From contig JAKIUD010000031.1 in the NCBI GenBank assembly GCA_021647765.1, positions 1-37,495 of the forward strand: a DNA stretch of 37,495 nucleotides, written 5' to 3'. Made by a program: the position numbers and the translations under genes. Shown piece by piece: positions 14,315 through 23,133 of the stretch. The stretch comes from Desulfuromusa sp. (GTDB lineage: Bacteria > Desulfobacterota > Desulfuromonadia > Desulfuromonadales > Geopsychrobacteraceae). Within the stretch, counting starts at the first letter, position 1, and each line of letters begins with the position of its first letter. The notes below the pieces were generated by a model. That model worked only from the letters and a program-made list of their open reading frames with translations, had not been told where the DNA came from and did not search any database.

Positions 14315-15445
14315 TCAGAATACAATTAAGGGATCCTGCTCTGCTGTCATTTCTATTACCTCAACTTTTAATTGTTGTTCCGCAAAAATTTTCCTCAACC
14401 GACCGGAAAGCTCTGCTACCATTATTTGTTCCGTAGCAAAATGTCCGGCATCAATCAACGCCACCCCCGCAGCTCTGGCTCTTTGTGCTTCATGGAACTT
14501 GATATCGGCCGTCACCAGACAGTCCGCTCCGTGGCGCACTGCAGCAGAGAATATCGACATACCAGTTCCACCACACACAGCCACTCGACCTATCTTCTGG
14601 TCTAAGTCGCCAACTAATTTAAGGGCTGGAATCTGTAATTTTTCCTTAACCTGTTCCGCAAATTGCTGTAAAGAAATAGTTTTCTTCAGCTGACCAACCC
14701 GTCCTAGCCCAACCTGCAAATGTTCATTTGCCAATGGAATCAGATCATAAGCCACTTCCTCATAGGGATGGACTTTCAACATTCGTGAAACAACTTTATT
14801 TAAAACCGGAGCGGGAACAATTGTTTCCAACCGCACCTCTTCAGTTTCTTCGATCTCACCGGGGATGCCAATGAACGGCTGTGTCTCCTGGTTGCCACGA
14901 AATGTCCCGGTGCCACGGCTGTTAAACGAGCAATGGTCATAAGCTCCTATCTGTCCGGCACCAGCTGCAAAAACAGCATCCCTGACTTCCATTTCATGGC
15001 CAAGGGGGACGTAAACAACCAATTTATAAAAATTCCCGGTTGTCGGCTGTTCCACAGGAATGGCACTGAGCACTCCCAGTCGTTCCGCAAGCCAATCATT
15101 TAATCCATCTGTGGCACGATCCAAATTGGTATGCGCGCTCACAACAGCTATATTATTCTTGATGGCTTGAAACAGAACTCGACCGGTCATATCTGTCGGA
15201 GTCAAGCGCTTTATTGGTCTGAAGATCAGTGGGTGATGGGAGATGATCAGTTGAGCCCCCTGACGTAGAGCCTCCTGGATGGCAATTTCCTCAGCATCCA
15301 GACAAACCAGAATTTTATCAATCTCTGCGGTCGCATCACCAACCTGCAACCCGACATTATCCCAATCTTCAGCTAAATCAGGAGGACAAAGCTGGTTTAG
15401 AAATCCGATAATATCAGATAAATGTGTCGTCTTCTGCTTGACCAC
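14315..15445 (-). CDS. Nif3-like dinuclear metal-centre protein (DUF34, YqfO type)
   Basis: The 376-residue protein has the split Nif3 fold. The N-terminal half has EDWDNVGLQVGD and the metal-binding LIISHHPLIFRPIK and VSAHTNLDRATDGLNDWLAE. The C-terminal half has HGADCLVTADIKFHEAQRA and LIDAGHFATEQIM, with the conserved His and Glu ligands. Between them lies a PII-like insertion of roughly 100 residues (YKLVVYVPLGHEMEVRDAVF), as in YqfO-type proteins, making it longer than E. coli YbgI. The family binds two metal ions; its reaction is uncertain. The GTG start at 15445 has AGGAG a few bases upstream. A strong terminator lies just upstream, so this gene probably starts its own transcript. Confidence 0.9.
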   Translation of the reverse strand: MVKQKTTHLSDIIGFLNQLCPPDLAEDWDNVGLQVGDATAEIDKILVCLDAEEIAIQEALRQGAQLIISHHPLIFRPIKRLTPTDMTGRVLFQAIKNNIAVVSAHTNLDRATDGLNDWLAERLGVLSAIPVEQPTTGNFYKLVVYVPLGHEMEVRDAVFAAGAGQIGAYDHCSFNSRGTGTFRGNQETQPFIGIPGEIEETEEVRLETIVPAPVLNKVVSRMLKVHPYEEVAYDLIPLANEHLQVGLGRVGQLKKTISLQQFAEQVKEKLQIPALKLVGDLDQKIGRVAVCGGTGMSIFSAAVRHGADCLVTADIKFHEAQRARAAGVALIDAGHFATEQIMVAELSGRLRKIFAEQQLKVEVIEMTAEQDPLIVF

Positions 15446-15459
15446 CTGCCCTCTCCTGC

Positions 15460-15497
15460 AAAAAGAAAGAGTGCACCGGTTTTCCGGTGCACTCTTT
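15460..15497 (-). terminator. Strong terminator downstream of the tRNA gene
   Basis: AAAGAGTGCACCGG (15466-15479) and CCGGTGCACTCTTT (15484-15497) form a perfect 14-bp stem with a TTTT loop. On the minus strand it is followed by CTTTTT. It would stop transcripts coming from the tRNA before they enter the Nif3-like gene. Confidence 0.8.
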
Positions 15498-15689
15498 GAT
15501 TATCTAGTTCCCCACAATTGCGAACTGTGTCGCAATCTCTTCGCCTCTCTGCGGTTCAATATCAGGAAGCGTCAACTTTTTTAAGCGATTGTTTCCGTTC
15601 AATCTATATTGCCTGACAAAGCTGGCAGTTCAATGACTACCAAGGTTAATAACTTATAAACTCACAACAACCGTGAGATCATCCTAAAT

Positions 15690-15766
15690 TGGTGGGCCCA
15701 CCAGGACTCGAACCTGGGACCAGCCGGTTATGAGCCGGCGGCTCTAACCAACTGAGCTATGGGCCC
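15690..15766 (-). tRNA. tRNA with CAU anticodon (Ile2 more likely than elongator Met)
   Basis: The 77-nt cloverleaf on the minus strand has a GGGCCCA acceptor, D arm AGCTCAGTTGGTTAGAGC, anticodon stem GCCGG/CCGGC with loop CTCATAA, and T arm CCAGGTTCGAGTCCTGG. The 3' CCA is encoded. The anticodon CAU can be elongator Met, or Ile2 after lysidine modification. The body and the acceptor stem resemble known tRNA-Ile2 genes, but this cannot be settled by eye. It is not an initiator tRNA: the three G-C pairs in the anticodon stem and the unpaired position 1 are absent. Confidence 0.93.
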
Positions 15767-15784
15767 TTTGCACAAAGGAGCAGA

Positions 15785-15814
15785 ATAATAAGAAAAGTGA
15801 CCCACAACTGTCAA
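15785..15814 (-). promoter_or_regulatory. tRNA promoter
   Basis: On the minus strand TTGACA (complement of 15809-15814), an 18-base spacer and TATTAT (complement of 15785-15790) give a near-consensus sigma-70 promoter. The tRNA 5' end lies 18 bases beyond the -10 box. Confidence 0.75.
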
Positions 15815-15852
15815 GCGACTTTTACCAACATTAAACAGTAATTCAATATCTG

Positions 15853-17595
15853 TCAATCAATTGCAGCAAACCCTCTCAGTCGCTTTGCCCTGCTGGGATG
15901 CCGCAGCTTGCGTAATGCCTTGGCTTCAATCTGTCGAATCCGCTCCCGAGTAACATTAAAATCCTGACCAACCTCCTCAAGGGTATGATCCGATTTTTCT
16001 CCGATACCAAACCGCATCCGCAGAACTTTCTCTTCCCGAGGGGTCAACGAACCCAGAACTCGCGAAGTCTGATCCGAAAGATTTCCCTTGAGAACCGCTT
16101 CAAGAGGGGAAACAACCCCTTTATCCTCAATAAAATCACCAAGAGAGGAATCTTCCTCTTCTCCAATCGGAGTTTCCAGGCTGATCGGTTCCTTAGCAAT
16201 TTTCAGGACCCGCCGAACTTTATCCAGGGGCAAATCCATTCGCTCGGCAATCTCCTCCGGGGTCGGTTCGCGGCCACATTCCTGAACCAGTTGCCGAGTT
16301 GTTCTAATTAATTTATTGATCGTCTCAATCATGTGAACAGGAATCCTGATTGTCCGAGCCTGATCAGCAATAGCCCGGGTAATTGCCTGACGAATCCACC
16401 ATGTTGCATAGGTTGAAAACTTGTAACCACGGCGATATTCGAATTTATCAACCGCCTTCATCAAGCCGATATTCCCTTCCTGAATCAAGTCAAGAAATTG
16501 CAATCCGCGGTTGGTATATTTTTTTGCAATTGAGACAACCAGGCGCAGGTTAGCTTCAACCAGTTCAGCTTTTGCTTTTTTAGCAATCCATTCACCCTTG
16601 TAGACATTTTTCAGATATTCCAGCAGGTCACCAGGTTCAAATCCAGATTCTTCGGTTACCTGCTTAAACTTTCGCTCAGCTGCCAGTAACCTTTTTTCAA
16701 CCGACAAAAGAACATCACCAGCAACATTTAATTCATCGGCAACGGCAAGTGCATCCTCCTCGCTCTGCCGCATTCGAGTCAGGTAGTTGCTGATTTCACT
16801 GTAAGGCCGACAGACCTTTTGTTCACAATCTGCAATTTCTGCCTGCCCCTTTTTAACTTGGTTACCCATATCTTTAAGACGATCAACAATCTTGGCGACC
16901 TGAAAATCCTTCAGCCGGATATCGCGTAGCAACTTGATCCGCTGCTTACGAACTGCAGCCTCCTGAGCCTCTAGCTCTAAACGTTTTTTCTTGCTCAGTT
17001 TCCCTTGCTGAGCGGTCTGGATCTCCAGAAACTGTTGCTCCAGGGAATTAAGCTTTTCATATATCACCATCAGCCGGTTACGCTGCTTTCCTTCTGCTTC
17101 GCCACCCTCCTCTTCATCGTAATCACGGGTAATATCTGAAACTCGACTTTGCTCTTTCTCGAGCCGCATAAGAAGTTGCATGACCGCTTGAGCTGCAATC
17201 GGGGTACGCATCACCACTTTCGTCACCTGAGCTTCACCCTCTTCAATCCGTTTGGCAATTTCAACTTCACCTTCACGGGTCAATAAGGCAACCTGTCCCA
17301 TCTCGCGCAGATACATGCGTACCGGATCACTGGTTCGACCAAGGGTACCTGCTTCTAATTCAACCTCACGCTCATCCTCTTCACTCTCATCTCCCTTTGG
17401 ATGCGTAGCTTTACTCTCAGACTCAACAACTTCAATATCCATCTCACCAAACAAACTCATAACATCCTCAAGTTGCTCCGAGGACACCATGTTGGCTGGC
17501 AACATGTCATTCACCTCATCATAGGTGAGGAACCCTTTTTCCTTTCCCATATCGATCAGTTGTTGTATTTCATCGGGATTAATTTTTTTAGCCAT
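15853..17595 (-). CDS. rpoD: Primary sigma factor RpoD (sigma-70)
   Basis: The 580-residue housekeeping sigma factor directs RNA polymerase to -35/-10 promoters. The N-terminal region 1.1 (about 1-80) is followed by region 1.2 (DPVRMYLREMGQVALLTREG), a non-conserved charged domain, region 2 (NLRLVVSIAKKYTNRGLQFL, FEYRRGYKFSTYATWWIRQA), region 3, and region 4.2 with the helix-turn-helix TLEEVGQDFNVTRERIRQIE. Length is close to that of other deltaproteobacterial RpoD proteins. GAGGAG precedes the ATG. It follows dnaG by 66 bases in the same direction; a perfect CTGAAT-CT-ATTCAG palindrome lies in that gap and may mark a separate regulatory site. Confidence 0.97.
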   Translation of the reverse strand: MAKKINPDEIQQLIDMGKEKGFLTYDEVNDMLPANMVSSEQLEDVMSLFGEMDIEVVESESKATHPKGDESEEDEREVELEAGTLGRTSDPVRMYLREMGQVALLTREGEVEIAKRIEEGEAQVTKVVMRTPIAAQAVMQLLMRLEKEQSRVSDITRDYDEEEGGEAEGKQRNRLMVIYEKLNSLEQQFLEIQTAQQGKLSKKKRLELEAQEAAVRKQRIKLLRDIRLKDFQVAKIVDRLKDMGNQVKKGQAEIADCEQKVCRPYSEISNYLTRMRQSEEDALAVADELNVAGDVLLSVEKRLLAAERKFKQVTEESGFEPGDLLEYLKNVYKGEWIAKKAKAELVEANLRLVVSIAKKYTNRGLQFLDLIQEGNIGLMKAVDKFEYRRGYKFSTYATWWIRQAITRAIADQARTIRIPVHMIETINKLIRTTRQLVQECGREPTPEEIAERMDLPLDKVRRVLKIAKEPISLETPIGEEEDSSLGDFIEDKGVVSPLEAVLKGNLSDQTSRVLGSLTPREEKVLRMRFGIGEKSDHTLEEVGQDFNVTRERIRQIEAKALRKLRHPSRAKRLRGFAAID

Positions 17596-17661
17596 TATAA
17601 CTCTGTTCTCCTCTGCTGCCTGAATAGATTCAGACTTATATATAATTAGTAAGTGTAACGA

Positions 17662-19503
17662 CTACTTTAAATTTGTAAACTCTTTCAATGAATCATTTAG
17701 GTTTTCTGTGTCTTTTCCCTGTTCATATTGACGAATTTTATCAAGCGATTCCCCTCGCTTCCGCTTGGCCTGTTCGTCTTGCAAAGATTTCAAGCAATCC
17801 CTAAAAATAGCATCAATATTCTCACTGAATTGTCCTTGATCATATATTGACAAGGCAGTGAATAAACGAATTTTATCGGGGTCAAGCTTGTCAATAAATG
17901 ATTGCAAATCGACCTTGCCACCAGTTGAATTATCCAGCAGTATTTGCGCCACTTCCCGTGCGTCTTGATGGATAAAAAGATCAATCCCCCCAGCTACAAT
18001 TATTTCTTCCTGAGAAACATAATTTTGCAAAAATAGACAGAGTAAGGTTTTTTCAGAACGACTCCAACCGGGATTGTCTTTAGTCTGGATTGCCACTTCA
18101 TGAGAGTCTCCCGCCAGGGTTCCAGAGAAAGGTGTCTCCGGGGGGAAATACTCCTCCTCTGGCGGCGGGGGCGGCAAATAGGCCTTTTTTTTCTGCTGCC
18201 CGCAATTGATTCTCTTCTTCAGCTGTCTCAACTGTTCTAGGTCAATACCACTCCGTCTAGCTAATTCCTTCAAATAAAGATCCTGCTCCAGTTCACTACT
18301 TAATCTAGCTATCTGTCCAACAATCCGCTCCACCCCCTGAACTTTCTGCTCGATGCCACTGCCCGCTTCGCTCAGAACATCATCAATAAAAAGATCCATA
18401 ACCGAGCGTGCTTTTTCAAGCCTGATGCGAAAAGCTTCGGCTCCCTGGCTTTGAATAAAGGAATCTGGATCATCACCGCTTGGTAACTCAATCACCACAG
18501 CAGGGATCCCTTCCTCCTGTAATACCGTCATTGCCTTAAATGTTGCCTGTTTCCCCGCAGCATCCTGATCAAACAACAGAACCACCCGCTGCACATAGCG
18601 CTTGAGAATTCGCGCATGATCTACGGTGAGAGCAGTTCCACAGGTGGCAACAACCTGTGGAAATCCGGCTCGGTACAAGGCCAGTTGATCGAAATAACCT
18701 TCGACCAGCAGAACTTCACCGCTCTTCCGCATCGCCTGTCGAGCCTGATAGAGACCAAACAGAACCCGCCCTTTGGAATAAATTGGCGATTCAGGAGAAT
18801 TGATATATTTGGGCTTGCTGTCATCCAATACCCTCCCGGCAAAGGCGACAATCTGCCCGGACAGATCATAAATGGGAAAGATCAGGCGTCCTCGAAATAA
18901 ATCATAATCTCCATCGTTCTGCTTACGCGGTCGAATCAATCCCAGAGTTCGCGCATCGTTAGCAGCAAACCCTTGTTCTTCCAGATGTTTTTTCAGTCCT
19001 TCCCAAGAATTGAGAGAAAAACCGATTTGATATTCTCCAGCAGCTGTACGTCCGTAGCCACGGCTTTTCATATACTTTCTTGCCGGGTCACCCGCCGGAT
19101 GTTCCATCAGTAACTGATGGAAGTAGCTTGCGGCAACCTCATTGACACGATAAAAACGTTCCTGTTGCTGCTGCCTAAGCTCCTCCTCCGGGGTCAGAGT
19201 ACGCTCTTCCAGATCAATCCCGATCCGTTCAGCTAAACGCCGCACCGCATCAGGAAAAGTGAGCCCTTCAGTCTTCATCAAAAAAGAGAAAACATCTCCA
19301 CCAACACCACAACCAAAACAATGGAAAAATTGCCGCGCAGCATTCACACTGAACGAGGGTGATTTTTCCGAATGAAACGGACAGAGCCCCATGTGGTTCA
19401 CACCGGAGCGCTTTAAACTGACATATTGCGAAATCAGCTCAACAATATCAGTTTGTTCACGGACTTCATTGATTTTACTTTCTGCAATCTGCCCAGTCAT
19501 CAA
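17662..19503 (-). CDS. dnaG: DNA primase DnaG
   Basis: The 613-residue primase makes RNA primers for DNA replication. The N-terminal CHC2 zinc finger has Cys41, His44, Cys62 and Cys65 (CPFHSEK ... HCFGCG). The TOPRIM catalytic core shows VLLVEGYFDQLALYRAG and VVLLFDQDAAGKQA, with the metal-binding Glu and Asp residues. The C-terminal part is the helicase-interaction domain. The start has two consecutive ATG codons and no strong ribosome binding site. It is 37 bases downstream of mutS2 and precedes rpoD, giving the dnaG-rpoD part of the macromolecular synthesis operon. rpsU, the usual first gene of that operon, is not in this cluster. Confidence 0.97.
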   Translation of the reverse strand: MMTGQIAESKINEVREQTDIVELISQYVSLKRSGVNHMGLCPFHSEKSPSFSVNAARQFFHCFGCGVGGDVFSFLMKTEGLTFPDAVRRLAERIGIDLEERTLTPEEELRQQQQERFYRVNEVAASYFHQLLMEHPAGDPARKYMKSRGYGRTAAGEYQIGFSLNSWEGLKKHLEEQGFAANDARTLGLIRPRKQNDGDYDLFRGRLIFPIYDLSGQIVAFAGRVLDDSKPKYINSPESPIYSKGRVLFGLYQARQAMRKSGEVLLVEGYFDQLALYRAGFPQVVATCGTALTVDHARILKRYVQRVVLLFDQDAAGKQATFKAMTVLQEEGIPAVVIELPSGDDPDSFIQSQGAEAFRIRLEKARSVMDLFIDDVLSEAGSGIEQKVQGVERIVGQIARLSSELEQDLYLKELARRSGIDLEQLRQLKKRINCGQQKKKAYLPPPPPEEEYFPPETPFSGTLAGDSHEVAIQTKDNPGWSRSEKTLLCLFLQNYVSQEEIIVAGGIDLFIHQDAREVAQILLDNSTGGKVDLQSFIDKLDPDKIRLFTALSIYDQGQFSENIDAIFRDCLKSLQDEQAKRKRGESLDKIRQYEQGKDTENLNDSLKEFTNLK

Positions 19504-19540
19504 TTGATGTACTCACAAAATTGGAAGGGATAAGTCACCA

Positions 19541-21907
19541 TTAATTGCTCAGTTCGGCAATCGTTATATTATCTCCACCCAGCTCTATTGGAGCAGCATA
19601 AAATGCTGTAACCCCCTGTTCCCCTGCGAGATGTTCACGTACTGCCCGGCGCAGAATACCTTCTCCTGCGCCATGGATAATTTCAACTTGTTGCAGATTG
19701 TTCAGCAGAGCATCATCGATAAAGCGCTCCAGCTGCGACAGTGCTTCGTCAACCCGTTGCCCAATGATTTTCAGCTCGGTGCTGATCTGCCGGTTGACCA
19801 CTTTGCGGGAGACTTGCCCGCTACCATTAAGCGTAGCAGCAAAGCGGCGTGGTTCAAACTGCTCCAACGCCTCAAGCGGTTGCCGCATCCGTTTTCCACC
19901 CACCAGGAGTTCAATGCTTGCACCATGTAAACGCTCAACCTGTGCCTCAACCCCCAATACTGAAATTCGCACCAACTCTCCAACTTCCAATTTTACCGGA
20001 ATGTTCCCCACACGTTTTTGTTTGGGTTTAAATGGTTTCAGCTCTTCTCTGGCAGCGGACAAGTACTGCCGTTCATCAACAAAGTGCCGGGGTAAAACAG
20101 GGTCAGTCTTACGTTTACGCAATTTTTTCATGCGCGCTTCGGTGGCAGTAATCAGCTCCTCAGCCTGGCGGGTTGCCCGAGCAAGAATCTCCTGCTTTTT
20201 CTCCTTGATCTGGCGCAATTGCTGTTTTCGCAACTGCTGCGCCGTATCCGCCTCAAGTCTGGACTGCTTAACCTGCAACAACTCAGCGTCCAACTCTTGT
20301 TGGCGCGCATTTAGCCTGGAGAGCAAAAGACTATGATCATGCTCTTCTTCCCCAAGATATTGCACCGCTCGCTGGATAACCTGCTTTGGCAACCCCAAAC
20401 GTCTAGCCGTTGTTAGAGCACTACTGGCACCCGGGATTCCATAACGCAATCGGTAGGTCGGAGCCAACGTTTCGGAATCAAAGTCAACGGCTGCATTTTC
20501 AATAGCTGCCTGTTCATGAGCAAAATGTTTCAACTGGCCAAGGTGGGTTGTCAGCAGTGTTTTTGCCCCCTGTTGGCAAAGCTGATCAAGAACCGCTTGC
20601 ACCAATGCCGCCCCTTCTGCCGGATCGGTGCCGGTTCCCGCCTCATCAAGCAATACCAGTGTTTCAGCATCAGCGTGTTCAAGAATTTCTCGAACTTTCA
20701 GCAAGTGGCCAGAAAAAGTCGACAAGCTCTCCTCAATACTCTGCTCATCGCCAATATCAACATACAGATGCTGATAGAGATGCAACCGACTATCGGAATG
20801 ACAGGGGATGTGCAACCCTGACCGCACCATCAATAACAGCAACCCTAAAGTTTTTAATGCAACCGATTTTCCCCCGGTATTCGGACCGCTGATCACCAGA
20901 GCTTGACAGTTCTCTTCAAGCAAGATATCAACCGCAACTGCCGCAGAAAGATCAAAATAACCCTCAACCTCCATCAGTAACGGATGACGTGCCTGCTTCA
21001 GTTCAATAACTGAATTTTCAACCAGTTCAGGACGACAGCCGTGATAGTGACGTGACAATCGTCCTGCCGCAAAGCGAAGATCTATCTGCGCCAGCAAAGT
21101 TTGATTTTTATGCAGAAGCGTGGCATCACGCCGTACCAGTTCTGCCAGTTGCAACAGAATTCGTCGTTCTTCGCGCTGTTCTTCACGAGCTAATTGCTGG
21201 AGGCGATTATTCCCTTCCAACACCTGAGAAGGTTCCAGATAGAGGGTCTGCCCACTTGCTGATTCATCCTGAACAAAACCTTTTAACTGGCCTCGGCAAT
21301 CACTTTTTAATGGCACCACATAACGGTTATTGCGGGTGGTTATCAAACGTTCCTGAAACAAGCAGGAAGAACGATCCCCGGTCAACAATTGATCCAGTTG
21401 TTGTTTGATCCGACTGCGAGTCTGACGAATCTGATAACGCAAGTCACCCAGTTCAAACGAGGCACTATCGAGCAGTTCGCCACGTGAGCCAATTGAGCCC
21501 TGCAAGCGCCGCTGTAACTCAGGCAACGTTGTTATCCCGGTAGCTAATTGGGCTAATGAAAGTTGCTGGTTTTGTGCTTTAAACCAGTACCGGCAATCAC
21601 CCATAACCCGCAATGATTGCGCAATTTTCAGCAAATCGTCGGCAGCAAGCAAGCTCCCCTCAGCCCTGACAGATTCCAGCAATGCGGATAGATCCCAACA
21701 GCCGCCCAAAGATGGAGCCTGTCCATCAAGTAGCCACCGAACCGCCTCATCGACCTCTGTCAATGCTCTCTCAACAGCAGCCTGATCAAGCAATGGGGCT
21801 AATTGTTCTGCCTGTAAATAACCCGGTTCCGACTGCGTTTGACCTGCCAGAAGGGTTCTCAAACGCGGGTATTCAAGTCTTTGCAATGCCGCTTCGTTAC
21901 AGATCAT
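19541..21907 (-). CDS. mutS2: MutS2 family ATPase/endonuclease
   Basis: The 788-residue protein has the MutS core ATPase: Walker A SGPNTGGKSVALKTLG, Walker B VLLDEAGTGTDPAEG, and LLTTHLGQLKHFAHEQ. A long coiled coil and a linker follow. The C-terminal Smr nuclease domain contains VEIIHGAGEGILRRAV. It lacks the MutS mismatch-recognition domain. MutS2 proteins suppress recombination or rescue collided ribosomes in the species studied; which role applies here is unknown. It sits between cvpA and dnaG on the same strand. Confidence 0.95.
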   Translation of the reverse strand: MICNEAALQRLEYPRLRTLLAGQTQSEPGYLQAEQLAPLLDQAAVERALTEVDEAVRWLLDGQAPSLGGCWDLSALLESVRAEGSLLAADDLLKIAQSLRVMGDCRYWFKAQNQQLSLAQLATGITTLPELQRRLQGSIGSRGELLDSASFELGDLRYQIRQTRSRIKQQLDQLLTGDRSSCLFQERLITTRNNRYVVPLKSDCRGQLKGFVQDESASGQTLYLEPSQVLEGNNRLQQLAREEQREERRILLQLAELVRRDATLLHKNQTLLAQIDLRFAAGRLSRHYHGCRPELVENSVIELKQARHPLLMEVEGYFDLSAAVAVDILLEENCQALVISGPNTGGKSVALKTLGLLLLMVRSGLHIPCHSDSRLHLYQHLYVDIGDEQSIEESLSTFSGHLLKVREILEHADAETLVLLDEAGTGTDPAEGAALVQAVLDQLCQQGAKTLLTTHLGQLKHFAHEQAAIENAAVDFDSETLAPTYRLRYGIPGASSALTTARRLGLPKQVIQRAVQYLGEEEHDHSLLLSRLNARQQELDAELLQVKQSRLEADTAQQLRKQQLRQIKEKKQEILARATRQAEELITATEARMKKLRKRKTDPVLPRHFVDERQYLSAAREELKPFKPKQKRVGNIPVKLEVGELVRISVLGVEAQVERLHGASIELLVGGKRMRQPLEALEQFEPRRFAATLNGSGQVSRKVVNRQISTELKIIGQRVDEALSQLERFIDDALLNNLQQVEIIHGAGEGILRRAVREHLAGEQGVTAFYAAPIELGGDNITIAELSN

Positions 21908-21934
21908 TTATGATTTCGCCTAAAGGTTGCTCCG

Positions 21935-22420
21935 CTACCGACCTATCAAGCTCCGACTCCCGGTAAATATTGACTCTCCAAGAGCAACAAAAGGGGGTGC
22001 CAACTGTGAGTTCTTAAGCGTCCCCCTGACAGCCCTTGGAGCAACCGATGAGTTGAGCGCAAGAACCAGCATTGAGAGGATAACAACGCCCTGAATAATT
22101 CCAAATATCGCCCCGGCCAACCGATTAAAACCACCCAGAAAAATAAGTTTTACAAAACGGTGTAAAACAAAGCCAAGTATAGCAAAGAGAATGATCAACA
22201 GAAAAAAGATCGCTAGAAAAGCACCCCAGACACACAGCTGCGCCGACAAATTGAAAGAATCTTGCAAAAACTGCGCGAGCGGAAGGTGAAAGGTGAAAGC
22301 GAAGACACCTCCCAGTACCAATCCGAGCAGCGAGCATACCTCCCTCAATAATCCGCGGAAAATCCCCTTCAACAGAAAAAAACCGAGGATCCCTAATATG
22401 GCAATATCAACCAGTCCCAA
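21935..22420 (-). CDS. cvpA: CvpA-family inner-membrane protein
   Basis: The 161-residue membrane protein has four predicted hydrophobic segments (about 3-20, 27-45, 62-85 and 103-123). The N-terminus VDIAILGILGFFLLKGIFRG and the later FNRLAGAIFGIIQGVVILSM match the CvpA family, named for colicin V production. CvpA proteins are linked to envelope stress tolerance, and their direct activity is not known. It is 12 bases from yqeY and 27 bases from mutS2, so it is part of one transcript. Confidence 0.9.
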   Translation of the reverse strand: MGLVDIAILGILGFFLLKGIFRGLLREVCSLLGLVLGGVFAFTFHLPLAQFLQDSFNLSAQLCVWGAFLAIFFLLIILFAILGFVLHRFVKLIFLGGFNRLAGAIFGIIQGVVILSMLVLALNSSVAPRAVRGTLKNSQLAPPFVALGESIFTGSRSLIGR

Positions 22421-22432
22421 AATTGTTCCTCA

Positions 22433-22879
22433 TTATTCTGCCAACAGTTCCCGGACCAGCTGGTTAACCATTTTCCCATCGGCTGAACCTTTGGTTTTAG
22501 CCATAACCTGCGGCATAACCTTTCCCATATCCTTCACCGAAGTTGCACCGCTTTCAGCAATAACCGCCGTCACAATATCACGAACTGCCGCTTCACTTAA
22601 CTGGGCAGGAAGGTACTGCTGTAAAACAGCCATTTCAGCCTCTTCTTTAGCTGCCAGTTCGGGGCGACCATTATCGTTATACATCTGCGCCGCTTCACGC
22701 CGTTGCTTCACTGCGGTACCAATCACACCAAGAATACCTTTATCATCCAGATCCTGACGCAGTTCAATCTCTTTATTTTTAATTGCACTGCGCAACTGAC
22801 GGATTGTTCCAAGACGGTCGGCTTGTTTGGCTTTCATCGCCGTTTTCATGTCCTGCATAAGTTGATCTTTGAGACTCAT
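22433..22879 (-). CDS. yqeY: YqeY/GatB-like domain protein
   Basis: The 148-residue protein has MSLKDQLMQDMKTAMKAKQA at the start and GKMVNQLVRELLAE at the end, both typical of YqeY, a stand-alone relative of the tRNA-binding tail of GatB. The role is probably tRNA- or translation-related but unproven. The ATG at 22879 was chosen over upstream in-frame codons because the family begins MSLK and the upstream stretch overlaps a hairpin. It is the first gene of the yqeY-cvpA-mutS2-dnaG-rpoD series. rpsU, which commonly precedes yqeY in related genomes, is absent. Confidence 0.92.
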   Translation of the reverse strand: MSLKDQLMQDMKTAMKAKQADRLGTIRQLRSAIKNKEIELRQDLDDKGILGVIGTAVKQRREAAQMYNDNGRPELAAKEEAEMAVLQQYLPAQLSEAAVRDIVTAVIAESGATSVKDMGKVMPQVMAKTKGSADGKMVNQLVRELLAE

Positions 22880-22904
22880 AGACTGCACCCGTGAGAAAGA
22901 GAAC

Positions 22905-22941
22905 AAAATACAAAGAGGGTGCCCAGAGAATTCCGGCACCC
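22905..22941 (-). promoter_or_regulatory. Hairpin upstream of yqeY
   Basis: GGGTGCC (22917-22923) and GGCACCC (22935-22941) form a perfect 7-bp stem with an 11-base loop. On the minus strand it is followed by a moderately T-rich stretch (CTCTTTGTATTTTG). It lies 38 bases before the yqeY ATG. It could be a leader attenuator or the leftover terminator of a lost upstream gene such as rpsU. Confidence 0.45.
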
Positions 22942-23087
22942 GCATTAAAACATTTGTCTTAAAATGACCCTGATATCATCAATACCTTCAGCCAAGACCC
23001 ATTTAAAATAATCTGGCAGTATATTTGTTTCATCCATACAAATCAATATTTTTTTGCCATGCCCCTTCTTTTTTCTATCCATTGACT

Positions 23088-23127
23088 GTTATGATGGAAT
23101 TGACAGTTGACAGATCAACGCTAAGCT
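23088..23127 (+). promoter_or_regulatory. Promoter candidates for the nfeD-slipin pair
   Basis: Two weak options overlap: an extended -10 TGTTATGAT at about 23087-23095, and TTGACA (23100-23105) with TAAGCT (23122-23127) at 16-base spacing. A short palindrome GTTGA-CAGA-TCAAC (23106-23119) lies in the spacer of the second. Neither is decisive. The nfeD ATG follows at 23134 without a strong ribosome binding site. Confidence 0.3.
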
Positions 23128-23133
23128 AAAGAT

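Noticed and set aside
19698..20336. Plus-strand frame of 212 codons
   Set aside because: It is the shadow of mutS2 on the opposite strand, with Ser/Arg-rich composition typical of antisense reading.
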